64,000 nt of DNA from Mycobacteroides chelonae (lineage in GTDB: Bacteria; Actinomycetota; Actinomycetes; Mycobacteriales; Mycobacteriaceae): the NCBI RefSeq assembly GCF_016767715.1, contig NZ_CP050145.1, positions 1,922,001 to 1,986,000 on the forward strand. Direction: 5' to 3'. This document shows, one piece after another, positions 37,741 to 47,584 of this stretch. Each line of letters opens with the position of its first letter. The first letter of the stretch is position 1. The notes beneath the pieces are model-generated. The model saw nothing but the letters and a program-made list of their open reading frames with translations, made no database searches and had not been told where the DNA came from. The position numbers and the translations under genes were made by a program.

Positions 37741-38970
37741 ATGAGCACCGTGGAATTGTTCGACCCGCAGATCCTGGAGGATCCCTATCCGTTCTACCGG
37801 CGGCTGCGTGAGACGGCACCGGTGTGGCCCGCAGGGGATTCCGGCTTCTACTTCGTCTCCCGCTGGGATCTTGTGGTGGAGGCCACCGAGCGCACCGAGG
37901 ACTTCTCCTCCAACCTCACTGCCGCGCTGATGAAGTCTCAGGACTGCGAGACGGGACTGACGGTCGCGGCGATGGGACCGCCTGCCGATCCCACCCACGT
38001 CCTGGCCACCGGTGACGATCCGGTCCATCATGCGCATCGCAAACTGGTGCTCCCGACATTGGTCGCCAAGCGCATCACCGCACTGGAACCGGTGATGGCC
38101 GAGACGGGAGCCCAATTGTGGGAACGCGGATGCGACGGTCAGGGCATCGACTGGATGGCCGCGATGGGCGATGCGCTGCCGATGACCATGGTGGCCCGGC
38201 TTATCGGGCTGCCCGATGAGGACGTGCCGCAACTGGTGCAGTGGGGATACTCCAGCACCGAGATGCTCGGCGGGCTCAACACCGCCGAGCGGCAGACTCA
38301 GGTCGTCACCGACACCATGTACCTCGTCCTCTACCTGCGTGAGCATCTGGAGAAGGAGCTGGCTGCCCCAGGCGAGGACCTGCTCGGATACCTGGCACAG
38401 GCATGCAATCGGGCAGACATCTCGCTGGACATCGGTGTGATGATCCTGGTGCAGTTGGTCGGCGCCGGCGGCGAATCCACCGCCGGACTGATGGGCAACG
38501 CGGTGCGCATTCTCGGAGAGAATTCCGAACTGCAGCAGCGCATCCGGGACGACCGTGCCCTGCTGCCCACGTTCCTGGAAGAGGTGCTGCGGTTGGAGTC
38601 GCCGTTTCGCGGACATCACCGGCACGTGGTGGCGGACACCTCGCTCGGCGGGGTCCAGCTGCCCGCGGGCAGCCACCTCACCCTGCTCTGGGGTGCGGCC
38701 AACCGCGATCCGGAGATCTTCGAAAACCCCGACGAGCTGCGCCTCGACCGGCCCAGCCCGCGCAGTCACATCACTTTCGGCAAGGGCCTGCACTTCTGCG
38801 TCGGGGCGGCACTGGCGCGCCTGGAGGCGCGTACCGCGATCAATCTACTGCTCGACCAGACGCGTGAATTCACGATCAAACCCGGTGGTGCGCAGTGGGT
38901 TCCGAGCATCATGGTGCGGCGGCACCAGAAACTGGAGCTGGAGCTCAGCCTGGGATCTAACGCCGCCTGA
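37741..38970 (+). CDS. Cytochrome P450
   Basis: A 409-aa bacterial class I P450. The haem-binding loop is FGKGLHFCVGAALARLE with Cys353 as thiolate ligand. The I-helix oxygen-activation motif is GAGGESTAG, where Glu-Ser stands in for the more usual Glu/Asp-Thr order, and the K-helix ExxR lies in EEVLRLESPF. It needs ferredoxin partners not seen nearby. It is divergent from the TetR regulator and close to the acyltransferase/N-hydroxylase pair, so a tailoring role is plausible. ATG 37741 is preferred over GTG 37738. Confidence 0.9.
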   Translation: MSTVELFDPQILEDPYPFYRRLRETAPVWPAGDSGFYFVSRWDLVVEATERTEDFSSNLTAALMKSQDCETGLTVAAMGPPADPTHVLATGDDPVHHAHRKLVLPTLVAKRITALEPVMAETGAQLWERGCDGQGIDWMAAMGDALPMTMVARLIGLPDEDVPQLVQWGYSSTEMLGGLNTAERQTQVVTDTMYLVLYLREHLEKELAAPGEDLLGYLAQACNRADISLDIGVMILVQLVGAGGESTAGLMGNAVRILGENSELQQRIRDDRALLPTFLEEVLRLESPFRGHHRHVVADTSLGGVQLPAGSHLTLLWGAANRDPEIFENPDELRLDRPSPRSHITFGKGLHFCVGAALARLEARTAINLLLDQTREFTIKPGGAQWVPSIMVRRHQKLELELSLGSNAA

Positions 38971-39706
38971 TGGTGCGCTGCATTCCGCCGCGCGACTTCG
39001 CCTGACCAGGCATCGGCCCCTTCGGCATGGCCGCGGCGCGTGAGCCCAGCGCCGAGAGCCGTGACTCCAGGGAGTCCATCTGCTTGGCGGTGATGTTGGC
39101 GGGAAGCTTGGTGAGGTGGCGCTCCAGTTTGGACAGCGGCACCTGGCCATCCTCGTTGCCGACGATCACGTCGTAGATCGGCGTATCGCCGACGACACGT
39201 GCGGTGCGCTTCTTTTCCTGCGCCAGGAGTGGGCCCAGCCGTCCGGGAGCACCTTCGGCGACGAAGATGATGCCGGGCCGGCCGATGACGCGGTGCACGA
39301 CATCGAGCTGTGTGGTTCCGGCGACCCCGGTGGTGACCCGCCATTTACCGCGCATGTTGTCCAGCGCCCAGCCTGCGGCGCCCTTCTGGCCCTCGGCCTT
39401 GGTGAAGACCGATTTCTGCACGCGCCGGCCGAAGATGATGAACGCGACCAGCACGCCGAGCACCACGCCCAGGATCGGGAACATGAACACGCTGATGCCG
39501 CCCGAGAAGTATCCGGCGACCGCGAATGCGGCGACGATCAGTACGAACGCGCCGATCATATACGGCAGAAGCCGCTTGTCTTCCTTGCGCTGAATCTGAA
39601 AGGCCTGCCACATCTGGGCGCGGCGCGCCTTCGATTCGACCTTGCGACGCGCCTTTGCCTCGGCCTTGGCGGCCTTGGCTTCGGCGGGACTCAGTGATTT
39701 AGGCAT
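38957..39706 (-). CDS. DUF4191 membrane protein (Rv2219 type)
   Basis: A 249-aa protein. A lysine/alanine-rich, probably coiled-coil N-terminus (MPKSLSPAEAKAAKAEAKARR) is followed by two transmembrane helices (about residues 50-95). A cytoplasmic C-terminal part then has GWALDNMRGKWRVTTGVAGT and IDVVHRVIGRPGIIFVAEG-like wording. It occupies the conserved place of Rv2219 beside lipA. Function is unknown. It converges with the P450 gene and overlaps its end by 14 bases. Confidence 0.88.
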   Translation of the reverse strand: MPKSLSPAEAKAAKAEAKARRKVESKARRAQMWQAFQIQRKEDKRLLPYMIGAFVLIVAAFAVAGYFSGGISVFMFPILGVVLGVLVAFIIFGRRVQKSVFTKAEGQKGAAGWALDNMRGKWRVTTGVAGTTQLDVVHRVIGRPGIIFVAEGAPGRLGPLLAQEKKRTARVVGDTPIYDVIVGNEDGQVPLSKLERHLTKLPANITAKQMDSLESRLSALGSRAAAMPKGPMPGQAKSRGGMQRTIRRR

Positions 39707-39740
39707 GGCTAGAGAATATCGCCCGGCGGCAACGTGCCTG

Positions 39741-40730
39741 TCATCCGATGAGGTTGATGGCCTCTTGCCGGGCCGAACCCGCCTCCGCCAGGTGCTCCAG
39801 CTCGGCGGGCAGGGGCCGTCCATGGTGGGCCATCGCCTGTGCGTACAACCGACCGGCCCGGTACGAGGAACGCACAAGCGGCCCGGCCATCACACCCGCG
39901 AAGCCCAGACCCTCTGCGAACTCGGAAAGCTCCACGAATTCCTGCGGTTTGACCCAGCGATCAACCGGATGGTGGCGCGGTGAGGGCCGCAGATACTGGG
40001 TGATGGTGATGATGTCGCAGCCCGCTTCGTGCAGCGCGACCAGAGCTTCCCGGATCTCGTCGTTGGTTTCACCCATCCCGAGAATCAGGTTGCTCTTGGT
40101 CACCAGCTCCGCTTCGCGGGCGGCGGTGATCACCGACAGGCTTCGCTCATAGCTGAATGCGGGCCGGATGCGGCGGAACACCCGCGGCACTGTCTCCAGG
40201 TTGTGCGCCAGCACCTCGGGGCAGGATGCGAACACCTCTTCCAGCTGCTCCGGGACGGCGTTGAAGTCCGGGATGAGCAGCTCGACACCCGTGGCCGGGT
40301 TGAGTTGCTTGATGTACCGCACGGTTTCGGCGTATAGCCAGGCGCCACCGTCGGGCAGGTCGTCACGGGCCACGCCGGTGACCGTCGAGTACCGCAGACC
40401 CATGGTGTGCACGCTCTCGGCCACCCGGCGTGGCTCGTCGCGGTCCAGGTCGGCGGGCTTGCCGGTGTCGATCTGGCAGAAATCGCAGCGGCGGGTGCAC
40501 TGCTCTCCACCGATGAGGAAGGTGGCCTCGCGGTCCTCCCAGCATTCGAAGATGTTGGGGCATCCGGCTTCCTCGCACACGGTGTGCAGCCCACCCGAGC
40601 GCACCAGCGACTTGAGTTCCTTGTATTCGGGGCCCATCTTGGCGCGGGTGCGAATCCAGTCGGGCTTGCGCTCGATGGGGGTTTGGGCGTTGCGAACTTC
40701 CAGTCGCAGCAGCTTGCGGGGTTCGGTCAT
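39741..40730 (-). CDS. lipA: Lipoyl synthase
   Basis: A 329-aa radical-SAM enzyme that inserts two sulfurs into octanoyl groups on lipoyl domains. The auxiliary cluster cysteines are in [13 protein letters not shown], and the radical-SAM CxxxCxxC is [20 protein letters not shown] and the late [11 protein letters not shown] also match. ATG at 40730 overlaps the lipB stop (ATGA). The octanoyl substrate is supplied by the lipB product, and dlaT just upstream encodes a lipoyl-bearing target. Confidence 0.97.
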   Translation of the reverse strand: MTEPRKLLRLEVRNAQTPIERKPDWIRTRAKMGPEYKELKSLVRSGGLHTVCEEAGCPNIFECWEDREATFLIGGEQCTRRCDFCQIDTGKPADLDRDEPRRVAESVHTMGLRYSTVTGVARDDLPDGGAWLYAETVRYIKQLNPATGVELLIPDFNAVPEQLEEVFASCPEVLAHNLETVPRVFRRIRPAFSYERSLSVITAAREAELVTKSNLILGMGETNDEIREALVALHEAGCDIITITQYLRPSPRHHPVDRWVKPQEFVELSEFAEGLGFAGVMAGPLVRSSYRAGRLYAQAMAHHGRPLPAELEHLAEAGSARQEAINLIG

Positions 40731-41446
40731 GCGCCCACCGCTCCTGCGCTGCTCCCGCCCGCCGCCCCGACGGCCAGGCGGCCCTCGAGTGCGTCGATCA
40801 CCGAGGAAACGACCTGGTCGTGCACCTCGTCGATGGTGACATCCCGGCCCAGTTCGGCGGACAGGGTGGTCACACCGGCGTCAGTGATGCCGCAGGCCAC
40901 GATCGGCAGGTAGGCGTCCAGGCTGTTATTGCAGTTCAACGAGAACCCGTGCATGGTGACCCCGCGCTGCACACGGACCCCGATCGCGGCGATCTTGCGC
41001 TCCGGCTTCCCGCCGCCCGCGGCCAGCCACACACCAGAGCGGCCGTCGACACGTTTGGTCCGTACACCCAGCTGTGCGCATACCGCGATGATCGATTCTT
41101 CAAGACGCCGAACGTAGTTCACGACGTCGATAGGCTCGGCCAATCGCACGATCGGGTAGCCAACCAGCTGGCCGGGTCCATGCCAGGTGATCTTGCCGCC
41201 GCGATCGGTGTCGATGACGGGTGCGCCGTTGATCGGCCGTTCCTGCGCTTCGGTGCGCCGACCCGCGGTGTACACCGCCGGATGCTGCAAGGTCAGCAGC
41301 GTGTCAGGTCCTCCGGCCACGCGGGCCTCGACGATGTCACGCTGCAGCTCCCAGGCCGCCTCATAGTCGATCATGCCCAGGTCCCGTACGACGACGGGAT
41401 CTGCGCTGGATCGGATGGATCCATGAGAGCGGTGCACGGGTTCCAT
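40727..41446 (-). CDS. lipB: Octanoyl-[ACP]:protein octanoyltransferase
   Basis: A 239-aa LipB that moves octanoate from acyl carrier protein to apo-lipoyl domains. Visible elements are [64 protein letters not shown] and the catalytic cysteine region [12 protein letters not shown]. It is coupled to lipA. The C-terminus ends in an alanine/glycine-rich tail. It lies four bases after the SDR39U1-type gene. Confidence 0.96.
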   Translation of the reverse strand: MEPVHRSHGSIRSSADPVVVRDLGMIDYEAAWELQRDIVEARVAGGPDTLLTLQHPAVYTAGRRTEAQERPINGAPVIDTDRGGKITWHGPGQLVGYPIVRLAEPIDVVNYVRRLEESIIAVCAQLGVRTKRVDGRSGVWLAAGGGKPERKIAAIGVRVQRGVTMHGFSLNCNNSLDAYLPIVACGITDAGVTTLSAELGRDVTIDEVHDQVVSSVIDALEGRLAVGAAGGSSAGAVGA

Positions 41447-41450
41447 TATC

Positions 41451-42353
41451 TCACTTCATCGGTCGGCTGTTGTTGGCGTAGGCGAGCGCCTCGCCGATGG
41501 TGTGGTGCTCGAACTCGAATCCGTGCTGTTCCAGGACCGCCGGGATGACGCGCATGCTGCGTGTCATTTCGGCGTCGGCGAACTCGCCGAGGACGGCCCG
41601 GAGCGCGAACTGCGGCGCTACCAGCAGGGTCGGGCGATGCAGAGTCCGGCCGAGGGCCGCGGTGAACTCGGCGTTGGTCACCGGTGCCGGGCCGGTGAGA
41701 TTGACCGGTCCCGAGAGCGTCGATTCGGTCAGTGTGAACTCAAGGGCCCGGATCTGGTCCTCAAGGCTGATCCACGGCATGTACCAGCGTCCGTTGCCCA
41801 GCCGTGCTCCCAGGCCCGCGGCGAAAAGCGGGCGTGATCTGCCGAAGAGCCCTCCGGCGGGGGAGAGCACCAGGCCGGTGCGCACGATCACCACCCTGGT
41901 TCCGGCCTGCACGGCCTCCTCGGTGGCGGCTTCCCAGTCGATGCACACGCGGGCGAGGAAACCGGTACCGCTGGATGCGGTTTCGTCGATGACGCGGTCG
42001 CCGCTGTCGCCGTAGTAGCCGACTGCGGAGGCGTTGATCAACACCGGCGCGCCGGCATCGGCGACGGCACCGGCCAGCACCTCCGTGGGGATGATGCGGC
42101 TGTCGTAGATCTCCTGCTTGTAGGCGCCCGACCAGCGCTTGTCGGCGACACCGACACCGCACATGTTGACGACGGCATCGGCACCCTCGAGAGCGCCGGG
42201 CTCTATCTGCCCGCTCGCCGGATCCCAGCGCTGCTCGTCAGGGCCCATCGGGTCGCGGCGAACCAGCCGGACCACGGTGTGGTCTGCGGCACGCAGCGAC
42301 GCGACGAGCGCCGACCCGATCATCCCCGAGGAGCCGGCGATGACGACACGCAT
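41451..42353 (-). CDS. SDR39U1-type NAD(P)-dependent epimerase family protein
   Basis: A 300-aa extended short-chain dehydrogenase of the TIGR01777/SDR39U1 group, equivalent to Rv2216. The Rossmann motif [19 protein letters not shown] is at residues 8-26. [40 protein letters not shown] and a C-terminal DUF1731-like stretch ([16 protein letters not shown]) follow. The substrate is unknown. It stands in the conserved lipoate block between dlaT and lipB, three bases from the former. Confidence 0.9.
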   Translation of the reverse strand: MRVVIAGSSGMIGSALVASLRAADHTVVRLVRRDPMGPDEQRWDPASGQIEPGALEGADAVVNMCGVGVADKRWSGAYKQEIYDSRIIPTEVLAGAVADAGAPVLINASAVGYYGDSGDRVIDETASSGTGFLARVCIDWEAATEEAVQAGTRVVIVRTGLVLSPAGGLFGRSRPLFAAGLGARLGNGRWYMPWISLEDQIRALEFTLTESTLSGPVNLTGPAPVTNAEFTAALGRTLHRPTLLVAPQFALRAVLGEFADAEMTRSMRVIPAVLEQHGFEFEHHTIGEALAYANNSRPMK

Positions 42354-42356
42354 GGG

Positions 42357-44123
42357 TTACAGACCCAGGTCCGCCTCGAAAGCCCCCTCTTCCAGGCGAT
42401 GTTTGATGGTGGTGAGGAACCGCCCCGCGTCGGCTCCGTCGATCAAGCGGTGATCGTAGGTCAGCGGCAGGTAGCACACCGACCGGATACCGATCGATTC
42501 GTTACCCGCTTCGTCACGGATCACCCTGGGACGCTTCACGATTGCACCAGTGCCGAGCATGGCGGCCTGCGGCGGCACCAGGATCGGGGTGTCGAACAAC
42601 GCGCCTTGGCTGCCGATGTTGGTGATGGTGAAGGTGCCACCGGCGAGTTCGTCGGGCTTGAGGTTCCCCGAGCGCGCGCGGGCGGCGATATCGGCGATGG
42701 CCCGGGCCAGCCCGGCCAGCGACAGATCACCGGCGTTGTGGATCACAGGAGACAGCAGACCTTGATCGGTGTCTACCGCGATGCCCAGATGCTCGGCATC
42801 GAAGTAGGTGATCTCCTTGCTGTCCTCGTTGTAGCTCGCGTTGACGTTCGGGTGCGACTTGAGCGCCTCCACCGCGGCCTTGGCGAAGAAAGGCAGGAAC
42901 GTCAGGTTGACGCCTTCACGCTCGGCGAAGGTCGCCTTGGCACGAGCCCGCAGCGCCGCGATCTTGGTGACGTCGACCTCGTGGGTCTGGGTCAACTGCG
43001 CGGTCTGCTGTAGCGATTCGCGTGTCTTCTTGGCGGTGAGCTGACGAATCCGGTTGGCCTTCTGCGTGGTTCCGCGCAGATGGGCCAGCGCAGCAGGAGC
43101 CGCCGGAGCCGATGGCGCCGCAGCCGCGGGAGCTGCCGCTGCTGCGGGTGCGGGGGCCTTGGCGGCCTCAGCGGCAGCCAGGACGTCCTGCTTGCGAATG
43201 CGTCCACCCACACCGCTGCCGGTCAGCGCGGACAGATCCACGTTGTTCTCGGCGGCGAGCTTGCGGACCAGCGGGGTGACGTACGGGTTATCGCCCGCGT
43301 CGGTGGCAGCAGGTGCCGGTGCCGCCGGGGCTGCAGGTGCGGGAGGAGTGGCCGGTGCGGGTGCGGCAGGCGCTGGTGTTGGCGCTGCGGGCGCCGTCGG
43401 TGCTGCTGGGGCCGGTGCGGGCGCCGAGGGCGCGGGTGGAGCGGCGGCGGGCTCGGGGGTGGGTGCAGGCGCAGGTGCCGCGGCAGGAGCCGCGCCTGCC
43501 GCACCGATGACGCCGAGTTCGCCACCGACGGCGACGGTGTCGTCTTCGTTGGCCGAGATACTCAGCAGCACACCGGCGACCGGTGACGGAATCTCGGTGT
43601 CGACCTTGTCGGTCGACACCTCGACGAGCGGCTCATCCACGCCGACCTCGTCGCCGACCTTCTTGAGCCAGCGGGTCACGGTGCCCTCGGTGACCGACTC
43701 GCCGAGCTCGGGCATCTTGACCGAGGTGCCCTGGCCAGCCGGAGCCTCCGCAGCGGCGGCGGGAGCGGCCGGTTCCGCTGCGGGAGCAGGTGCGGGTTCG
43801 GGCTCAGGTTCGGGAGTGGGGGCAGGTTCGGGAGCCGGCGCGGCGGCCTCGGGGGCGGGCGCGGACTCCGCGGGCGTGGCCTCGCCAGCCTCGCTGATCA
43901 CGCCCAGCTCGCCGCCGATCTCGACGGTGTCGTCCTCGCGGGCAACGATCTTGGTCAGCACACCCGAAGTGGGAGCGGGGATCTCGGTGTCCACCTTGTC
44001 GGTGGACACCTCAAGCAGCGGCTCGTCGACTTGGACCGTGTCGCCCTCTTGTTTGAGCCACCGTGTCACCGTCCCTTCGGTCACGCTCTCACCGAGGGCG
44101 GGCATCTGGACGGAGAAGGCCAT
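42357..44123 (-). CDS. dlaT: Dihydrolipoamide acyltransferase (E2)
   Basis: A 588-aa E2 equivalent to Rv2215 (DlaT/SucB), the core of pyruvate dehydrogenase and part of peroxynitrite reductase in M. tuberculosis. It has two lipoyl domains with lipoyl lysines K43 and K173 (each [12 protein letters not shown]), separated by Ala/Pro/Glu-rich linkers. A long Ala/Pro linker (about 215-285), a peripheral-subunit-binding domain ([15 protein letters not shown]) and the catalytic domain follow. The active-site HxxxDG is DHRLIDG near the C-terminus. ATG 44123 ([13 protein letters not shown]) is the family start. Confidence 0.95.
   Translation of the reverse strand: MAFSVQMPALGESVTEGTVTRWLKQEGDTVQVDEPLLEVSTDKVDTEIPAPTSGVLTKIVAREDDTVEIGGELGVISEAGEATPAESAPAPEAAAPAPEPAPTPEPEPEPAPAPAAEPAAPAAAAEAPAGQGTSVKMPELGESVTEGTVTRWLKKVGDEVGVDEPLVEVSTDKVDTEIPSPVAGVLLSISANEDDTVAVGGELGVIGAAGAAPAAAPAPAPTPEPAAAPPAPSAPAPAPAAPTAPAAPTPAPAAPAPATPPAPAAPAAPAPAATDAGDNPYVTPLVRKLAAENNVDLSALTGSGVGGRIRKQDVLAAAEAAKAPAPAAAAAPAAAAPSAPAAPAALAHLRGTTQKANRIRQLTAKKTRESLQQTAQLTQTHEVDVTKIAALRARAKATFAEREGVNLTFLPFFAKAAVEALKSHPNVNASYNEDSKEITYFDAEHLGIAVDTDQGLLSPVIHNAGDLSLAGLARAIADIAARARSGNLKPDELAGGTFTITNIGSQGALFDTPILVPPQAAMLGTGAIVKRPRVIRDEAGNESIGIRSVCYLPLTYDHRLIDGADAGRFLTTIKHRLEEGAFEADLGL
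43596..43620. repeat. Inverted repeat over the second lipoyl-lysine codon
   Basis: Within dlaT, 10-bp arms GGTGTCGACC and GGTCGACACC flank a 5-base loop at the K173 codon. It matches a second hairpin at 43986-44010 in the first lipoyl domain, with paired synonymous changes. Confidence 0.7.
43986..44010. repeat. Inverted repeat over the first lipoyl-lysine codon
   Basis: 10-bp arms GGTGTCCACC and GGTGGACACC with a 5-base loop at the K43 codon of dlaT. Relative to 43596-43620, one base pair is swapped (G-C to C-G) on both arms, so pairing is kept while the protein is unchanged. Confidence 0.7.
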
Positions 44124-44258
44124 GGTTTCCACTCCTGAAAAGGTTCCGATAGCGGCTCACACAACGTGGACATATCTGGCTTACCACAGCGACGTGGACA
44201 GCGGGTCAATCCTGTCACTGACTGGAACGGCGCGCCTGCCCGGGTCCAAGATCGGAGG

Positions 44259-44489
44259 GTGAGCGAGCGCACGGTCGTCTGCGTCATCAAGCCCGGCAGT
44301 CGCAAGGGGCCCGCCGTCGAGGTTGCCGACGATGGCGCCCTCACCCTGTTCGTGCGGGAGCCGGCTATCGACGGCAAAGCCAACAAGGCTGCGCTCGCTT
44401 TGCTTGCCGAGCACTTGGGCGTGCCGAAGTCGGCGGTGCGGCTCGTTGCCGGTCAGACCAGCAGACTGAAGCGATTCAGTGTGGGTTGA
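44259..44489 (+). CDS. DUF167 (YggU) family protein
   Basis: A 76-aa protein matching the DUF167/YggU family: VVCVIKPGSRKGP, LFVREPAIDGKANKAALALLAEHLGVPKS and VRLVAGQTSRLKRF. The length is normal for the family (about 75-100). Function is unknown. GTG at 44259 is preceded by a GGAGG-like stretch. It is followed by another small gene 48 bases on, and it diverges from dlaT. Confidence 0.82.
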   Translation: MSERTVVCVIKPGSRKGPAVEVADDGALTLFVREPAIDGKANKAALALLAEHLGVPKSAVRLVAGQTSRLKRFSVG

Positions 44490-44537
44490 CCGGTGAGATT
44501 ACAGCCTGTTCTCAGAATTAGCTGGCACCATGGTCCA

Positions 44538-44879
44538 ATGGCATGGATCGACGCCTTCCGAAGCAAGCGCGAGGGGCAGACCAAACAGGGCAACAACGAC
44601 GACCTGCGCTACCTGGCGAATTGGGCCGCGGCGCGCACGGGCGTGGAGGCCTATGTCGAGCCGCAGACCAACTTCTCGGACGTCACCGTGATTCTCATCG
44701 CAGGTGACGGCGAGTGGACCCGCCGACGCGTCGGCGGGGTGGCGGGCGCGCGCCGAATCTCGGAGCGACTCAAGATCCCGGTGTACGACGTGCACCGCAC
44801 GGGATACCCGCAACGCAAGCGTGATTACGACGCCCGGCAGAAAATCCTGAAGCGACGGGCAGCCGAGGAAGGCGCCTAG
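44538..44879 (+). CDS. Small conserved actinobacterial protein
   Basis: A 113-aa soluble, basic protein. The most regular elements are MAWIDAFRSKREG, LANWAAARTGVEAYVEPQT, VTVILIAGDGEWTRRRVGG and PVYDVHRTGYPQRKRDYDAR. I recognise it as a type common in mycobacteria (sometimes labelled oxidoreductase without proof) but no catalytic motif can be pointed to. ATG 44538 is preferred because upstream codons lack conservation-like composition. It converges with pepB, six bases between stops. Confidence 0.75.
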   Translation: MAWIDAFRSKREGQTKQGNNDDLRYLANWAAARTGVEAYVEPQTNFSDVTVILIAGDGEWTRRRVGGVAGARRISERLKIPVYDVHRTGYPQRKRDYDARQKILKRRAAEEGA

Positions 44880-44885
44880 CCGACG

Positions 44886-46397
44886 TCAGCCGTTGGTGGC
44901 GATGTCCTCCAGCACCCCGAAGATGGTTCGCACCGGCACGCCGGTCCCGCCCTTGGCCGTGTAACCCCACGGTCCGCCGGTGTTGAACGCCGGGCCGGCA
45001 ACGTCGATATGTGCCCACTGCACACCGTCGGCCACGAACTCGCGCAGGTACAGACCGGCCGCCAACATGCCGCCGTTGCGGTGGTTGGTGACGTTCGCCA
45101 GGTCGGCAACCCTGGATTTGAGATCGTCGCGCAGTTCCTCGGGCAGCGGCATGGCCCAACCGTTTTCGCCTACGGACTGCGAGATCGTCGACACCCGGTC
45201 GCGGAACTCGTCGGTGCCCATCACGCCAGGAGTGCGGGTGCCCAGGGCCACCACCTGTGCACCGGTCAGCGTCGCGGTGTCGATCAGATAGTCGGGCTCA
45301 TCCTGGCAGGCCCGCACGATCGCGTCGGCGAGGATGAGGCGACCCTCCGCATCGGTGTTGATTACCTCGACGGTGGTGCCGTCCAGGTGGGTCAGCACGT
45401 CGCCGGGGCGCTGTGCCGTCGAGGACGGCATGTTCTCGGCCATGGGCACGGTCGCGATGACGTCGATGGGCAGCTGCTGGCGGGCGGCCAGCAAGGTCAC
45501 CGCGATAACCGCTGCCGCTCCACCCATATCGGAGGTCATGTTCTCCATGCCGCCTGCGGGCTTGATCGAGATGCCACCGGTGTCGAAGGTGATGCCCTTG
45601 CCCACGAGCGCGACCTTCTTGGCCTTTTTGCCCTTGGCGCCCGGGTAGGTCAGCCGCACCAGCCGCGGTGGGCGCGAGGAGCCCTTGCCGACTCCGATGA
45701 TGCCGCCGTAGCCGGCCTTGGCCAGTTCCTTCTCGTCGAGCACCTCGACCTCGATGCCCTCGGTCGTCGCCAGAGTTTTTGCCCGCTTGGCGAATTCGGC
45801 CGGGAACAGATGACTGGGCGGGGTGTTCACAAAGTCACGCGCGATGATCACAGCAGCCGCGATGGCGGCGCCGCGCTCCATGGCGTCTTTCTGCGCGCGG
45901 CCCTTGTCGGCGACGAGCAACGTAACCTTCTGCAGTCCAACGTCCTTCGGTGCGGTCTTGGCGCTGCGGAACTCCGCGAACCGGTATCCGCCAAGTGCCA
46001 GGCCCTGCACGGTGGCATCGACATCGCTCGCGGACAGCGTGGTCACCAGGGTTTCGACGTTGTCGAGCGAGCGGGCGGCCACGCCCGCGGCACGCCGAAT
46101 CGTCTCGGCGCTGGGATCCCCCTTACCCAGGCCGACCGCCAGCACACTGGACACCGGCAGACCGTCCACGACCACCCGGGTGAGTTGCTCGCTCGAGCCG
46201 GTCGCGCCCACGGCCTTGAGGGCGGCCTCGATAGCCTTGACTGCCTTGCTGTCCAGCAGCTGCGCATCGACCACCTTGGGGCCCTTATCGGATTCTTTCT
46301 CCCCTGGGCGCACCCCCACCAGCAGCACCGCGGCGGAGACCCCGCGCTGCGGAATGGACGTGGCCAGGGTGAACGAAGGTGCCGTGTATGCGCTCAT
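44886..46397 (-). CDS. pepB: Leucyl aminopeptidase (M17)
   Basis: A 503-aa cytosolic metallo-aminopeptidase equivalent to Rv2213. The M17 active-site segments are [19 protein letters not shown] (catalytic Lys and metal Asp) and the diagnostic [13 protein letters not shown], followed by [14 protein letters not shown]. The N-terminal domain is variable as usual. It likely acts as a hexamer with two divalent metals per subunit. ATG 46397 (MSAYTAPSF) is chosen. It diverges from gcvT across a 50-base gap, so the two promoters must overlap. Confidence 0.95.
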   Translation of the reverse strand: MSAYTAPSFTLATSIPQRGVSAAVLLVGVRPGEKESDKGPKVVDAQLLDSKAVKAIEAALKAVGATGSSEQLTRVVVDGLPVSSVLAVGLGKGDPSAETIRRAAGVAARSLDNVETLVTTLSASDVDATVQGLALGGYRFAEFRSAKTAPKDVGLQKVTLLVADKGRAQKDAMERGAAIAAAVIIARDFVNTPPSHLFPAEFAKRAKTLATTEGIEVEVLDEKELAKAGYGGIIGVGKGSSRPPRLVRLTYPGAKGKKAKKVALVGKGITFDTGGISIKPAGGMENMTSDMGGAAAVIAVTLLAARQQLPIDVIATVPMAENMPSSTAQRPGDVLTHLDGTTVEVINTDAEGRLILADAIVRACQDEPDYLIDTATLTGAQVVALGTRTPGVMGTDEFRDRVSTISQSVGENGWAMPLPEELRDDLKSRVADLANVTNHRNGGMLAAGLYLREFVADGVQWAHIDVAGPAFNTGGPWGYTAKGGTGVPVRTIFGVLEDIATNG

Positions 46398-46447
46398 GAG
46401 ATCACAGCCTAGTGAAAGCCGGTGATGCGCCAATTAGGGTGAACGCC

Positions 46448-47542
46448 ATGACGGATCTCTTGCTCGGCCCTCTTCACGATCGGCACGCCGCACAAGGTGC
46501 CACCTTCGCCGAATTCGGCGGCTGGAATATGCCGGTGTCCTATGCCGGCACCGTGGGTGAGCACACCGCCACCCGGGAGGCCGTCGGACTGTTCGACGTG
46601 AGCCACCTCGGCAAGGCGCTGGTGCGTGGGCCGGGTGCCGCGGCATTCGTCAACGCGTCTTTCACCAACGATCTCAACAAGATTGGGCCGGGCAAGGCGC
46701 AGTACACCCTGTGTTGCACCCCGACCGGCGGTGTCGTCGACGACCTCATCACCTACTACGTCTCCGATGACGAGATCTTCCTGGTGCCCAACGCCGCCAA
46801 CACCGCAGCGGTGGTGGCCGCTCTGCAGGAGAAGGCGCCCGAGGGAATCACCATCACCAACCAGCACCGCGACTACGCGGTGCTGGCCGTGCAGGGACCC
46901 AAGTCGGCCGACGTGCTGCTGCGGCTCGGACTGCCGACCGATATGGAATACATGGCGTACGCCGACGCGACGCTCGACGGTCAGCCGGTGCGGGTGTGCC
47001 GGACCGGCTACACCGGCGAACACGGCTACGAACTGCTGCCGTCCTGGGATTCCGCCGGCGCCGTGTTCGACGCACTGCTGCCGGTGATCACCGAGGCAGG
47101 CGGCCAGCTGGCTGGTCTGGGCGCGCGCGACACGCTGCGCACCGAGATGGGCTATCCGCTGCACGGTCACGAGCTGTCCCTCGACATCAGTCCGGTGCAG
47201 GCGCGGGCAGGATGGGCCGTCGGATGGAAGAAGGACGCGTTCTGGGGGCGTGAGGCCCTCGCCCAGGAGAAGGCGGAAGGTCCGCGCCGCACCCTGCGTG
47301 GCCTGCGGGCCACCGGCCGCGGCGTGTTGCGACCCGATCTCACGGTGCTCTCGGGCGGCCAGCCGGTAGGGGTGACCACTTCGGGCACCTTCTCGCCGAC
47401 TCTCAAGACCGGTATTGCATTGGCCCTGCTGGACAGCGCCGCCCAGATCGCTGACGGGGCCACCGTCGCCGTCGACGTGCGGGGCCGGGAGATCGAATGC
47501 GAGGTCGTCAAGCCGCCGTTCGTGGACGTCAACGTCGGATAA
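46448..47542 (+). CDS. gcvT: Aminomethyltransferase (glycine cleavage T protein)
   Basis: A 364-aa folate enzyme equivalent to Rv2211c. It releases ammonia and passes the methylene group from the lipoylated H protein to THF. Motifs are [33 protein letters not shown] (first part of the folate-binding domain, quoted in pieces: [10 protein letters not shown] and GLFDVSHLG), [31 protein letters not shown] and [22 protein letters not shown] 46448 has the best spacing, and GTG 46439 is possible. Its cofactor chemistry depends on lipoate made by the nearby lipA and lipB products. Confidence 0.95.
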   Translation: MTDLLLGPLHDRHAAQGATFAEFGGWNMPVSYAGTVGEHTATREAVGLFDVSHLGKALVRGPGAAAFVNASFTNDLNKIGPGKAQYTLCCTPTGGVVDDLITYYVSDDEIFLVPNAANTAAVVAALQEKAPEGITITNQHRDYAVLAVQGPKSADVLLRLGLPTDMEYMAYADATLDGQPVRVCRTGYTGEHGYELLPSWDSAGAVFDALLPVITEAGGQLAGLGARDTLRTEMGYPLHGHELSLDISPVQARAGWAVGWKKDAFWGREALAQEKAEGPRRTLRGLRATGRGVLRPDLTVLSGGQPVGVTTSGTFSPTLKTGIALALLDSAAQIADGATVAVDVRGREIECEVVKPPFVDVNVG

Positions 47543-47584
47543 TGGGTTCGGATTTGGCGACATTGGACAGCTAGACTGCCGAGC

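Noticed and set aside
43300..43520. Low-complexity repeat that could look like a tandem DNA repeat or CRISPR-like array
   Set aside because: It is the Ala/Pro linker code of dlaT, without spaced identical units.
45009..46412. 467-codon frame opposite pepB
   Set aside because: Antisense shadow; pepB carries all M17 motifs in frame.
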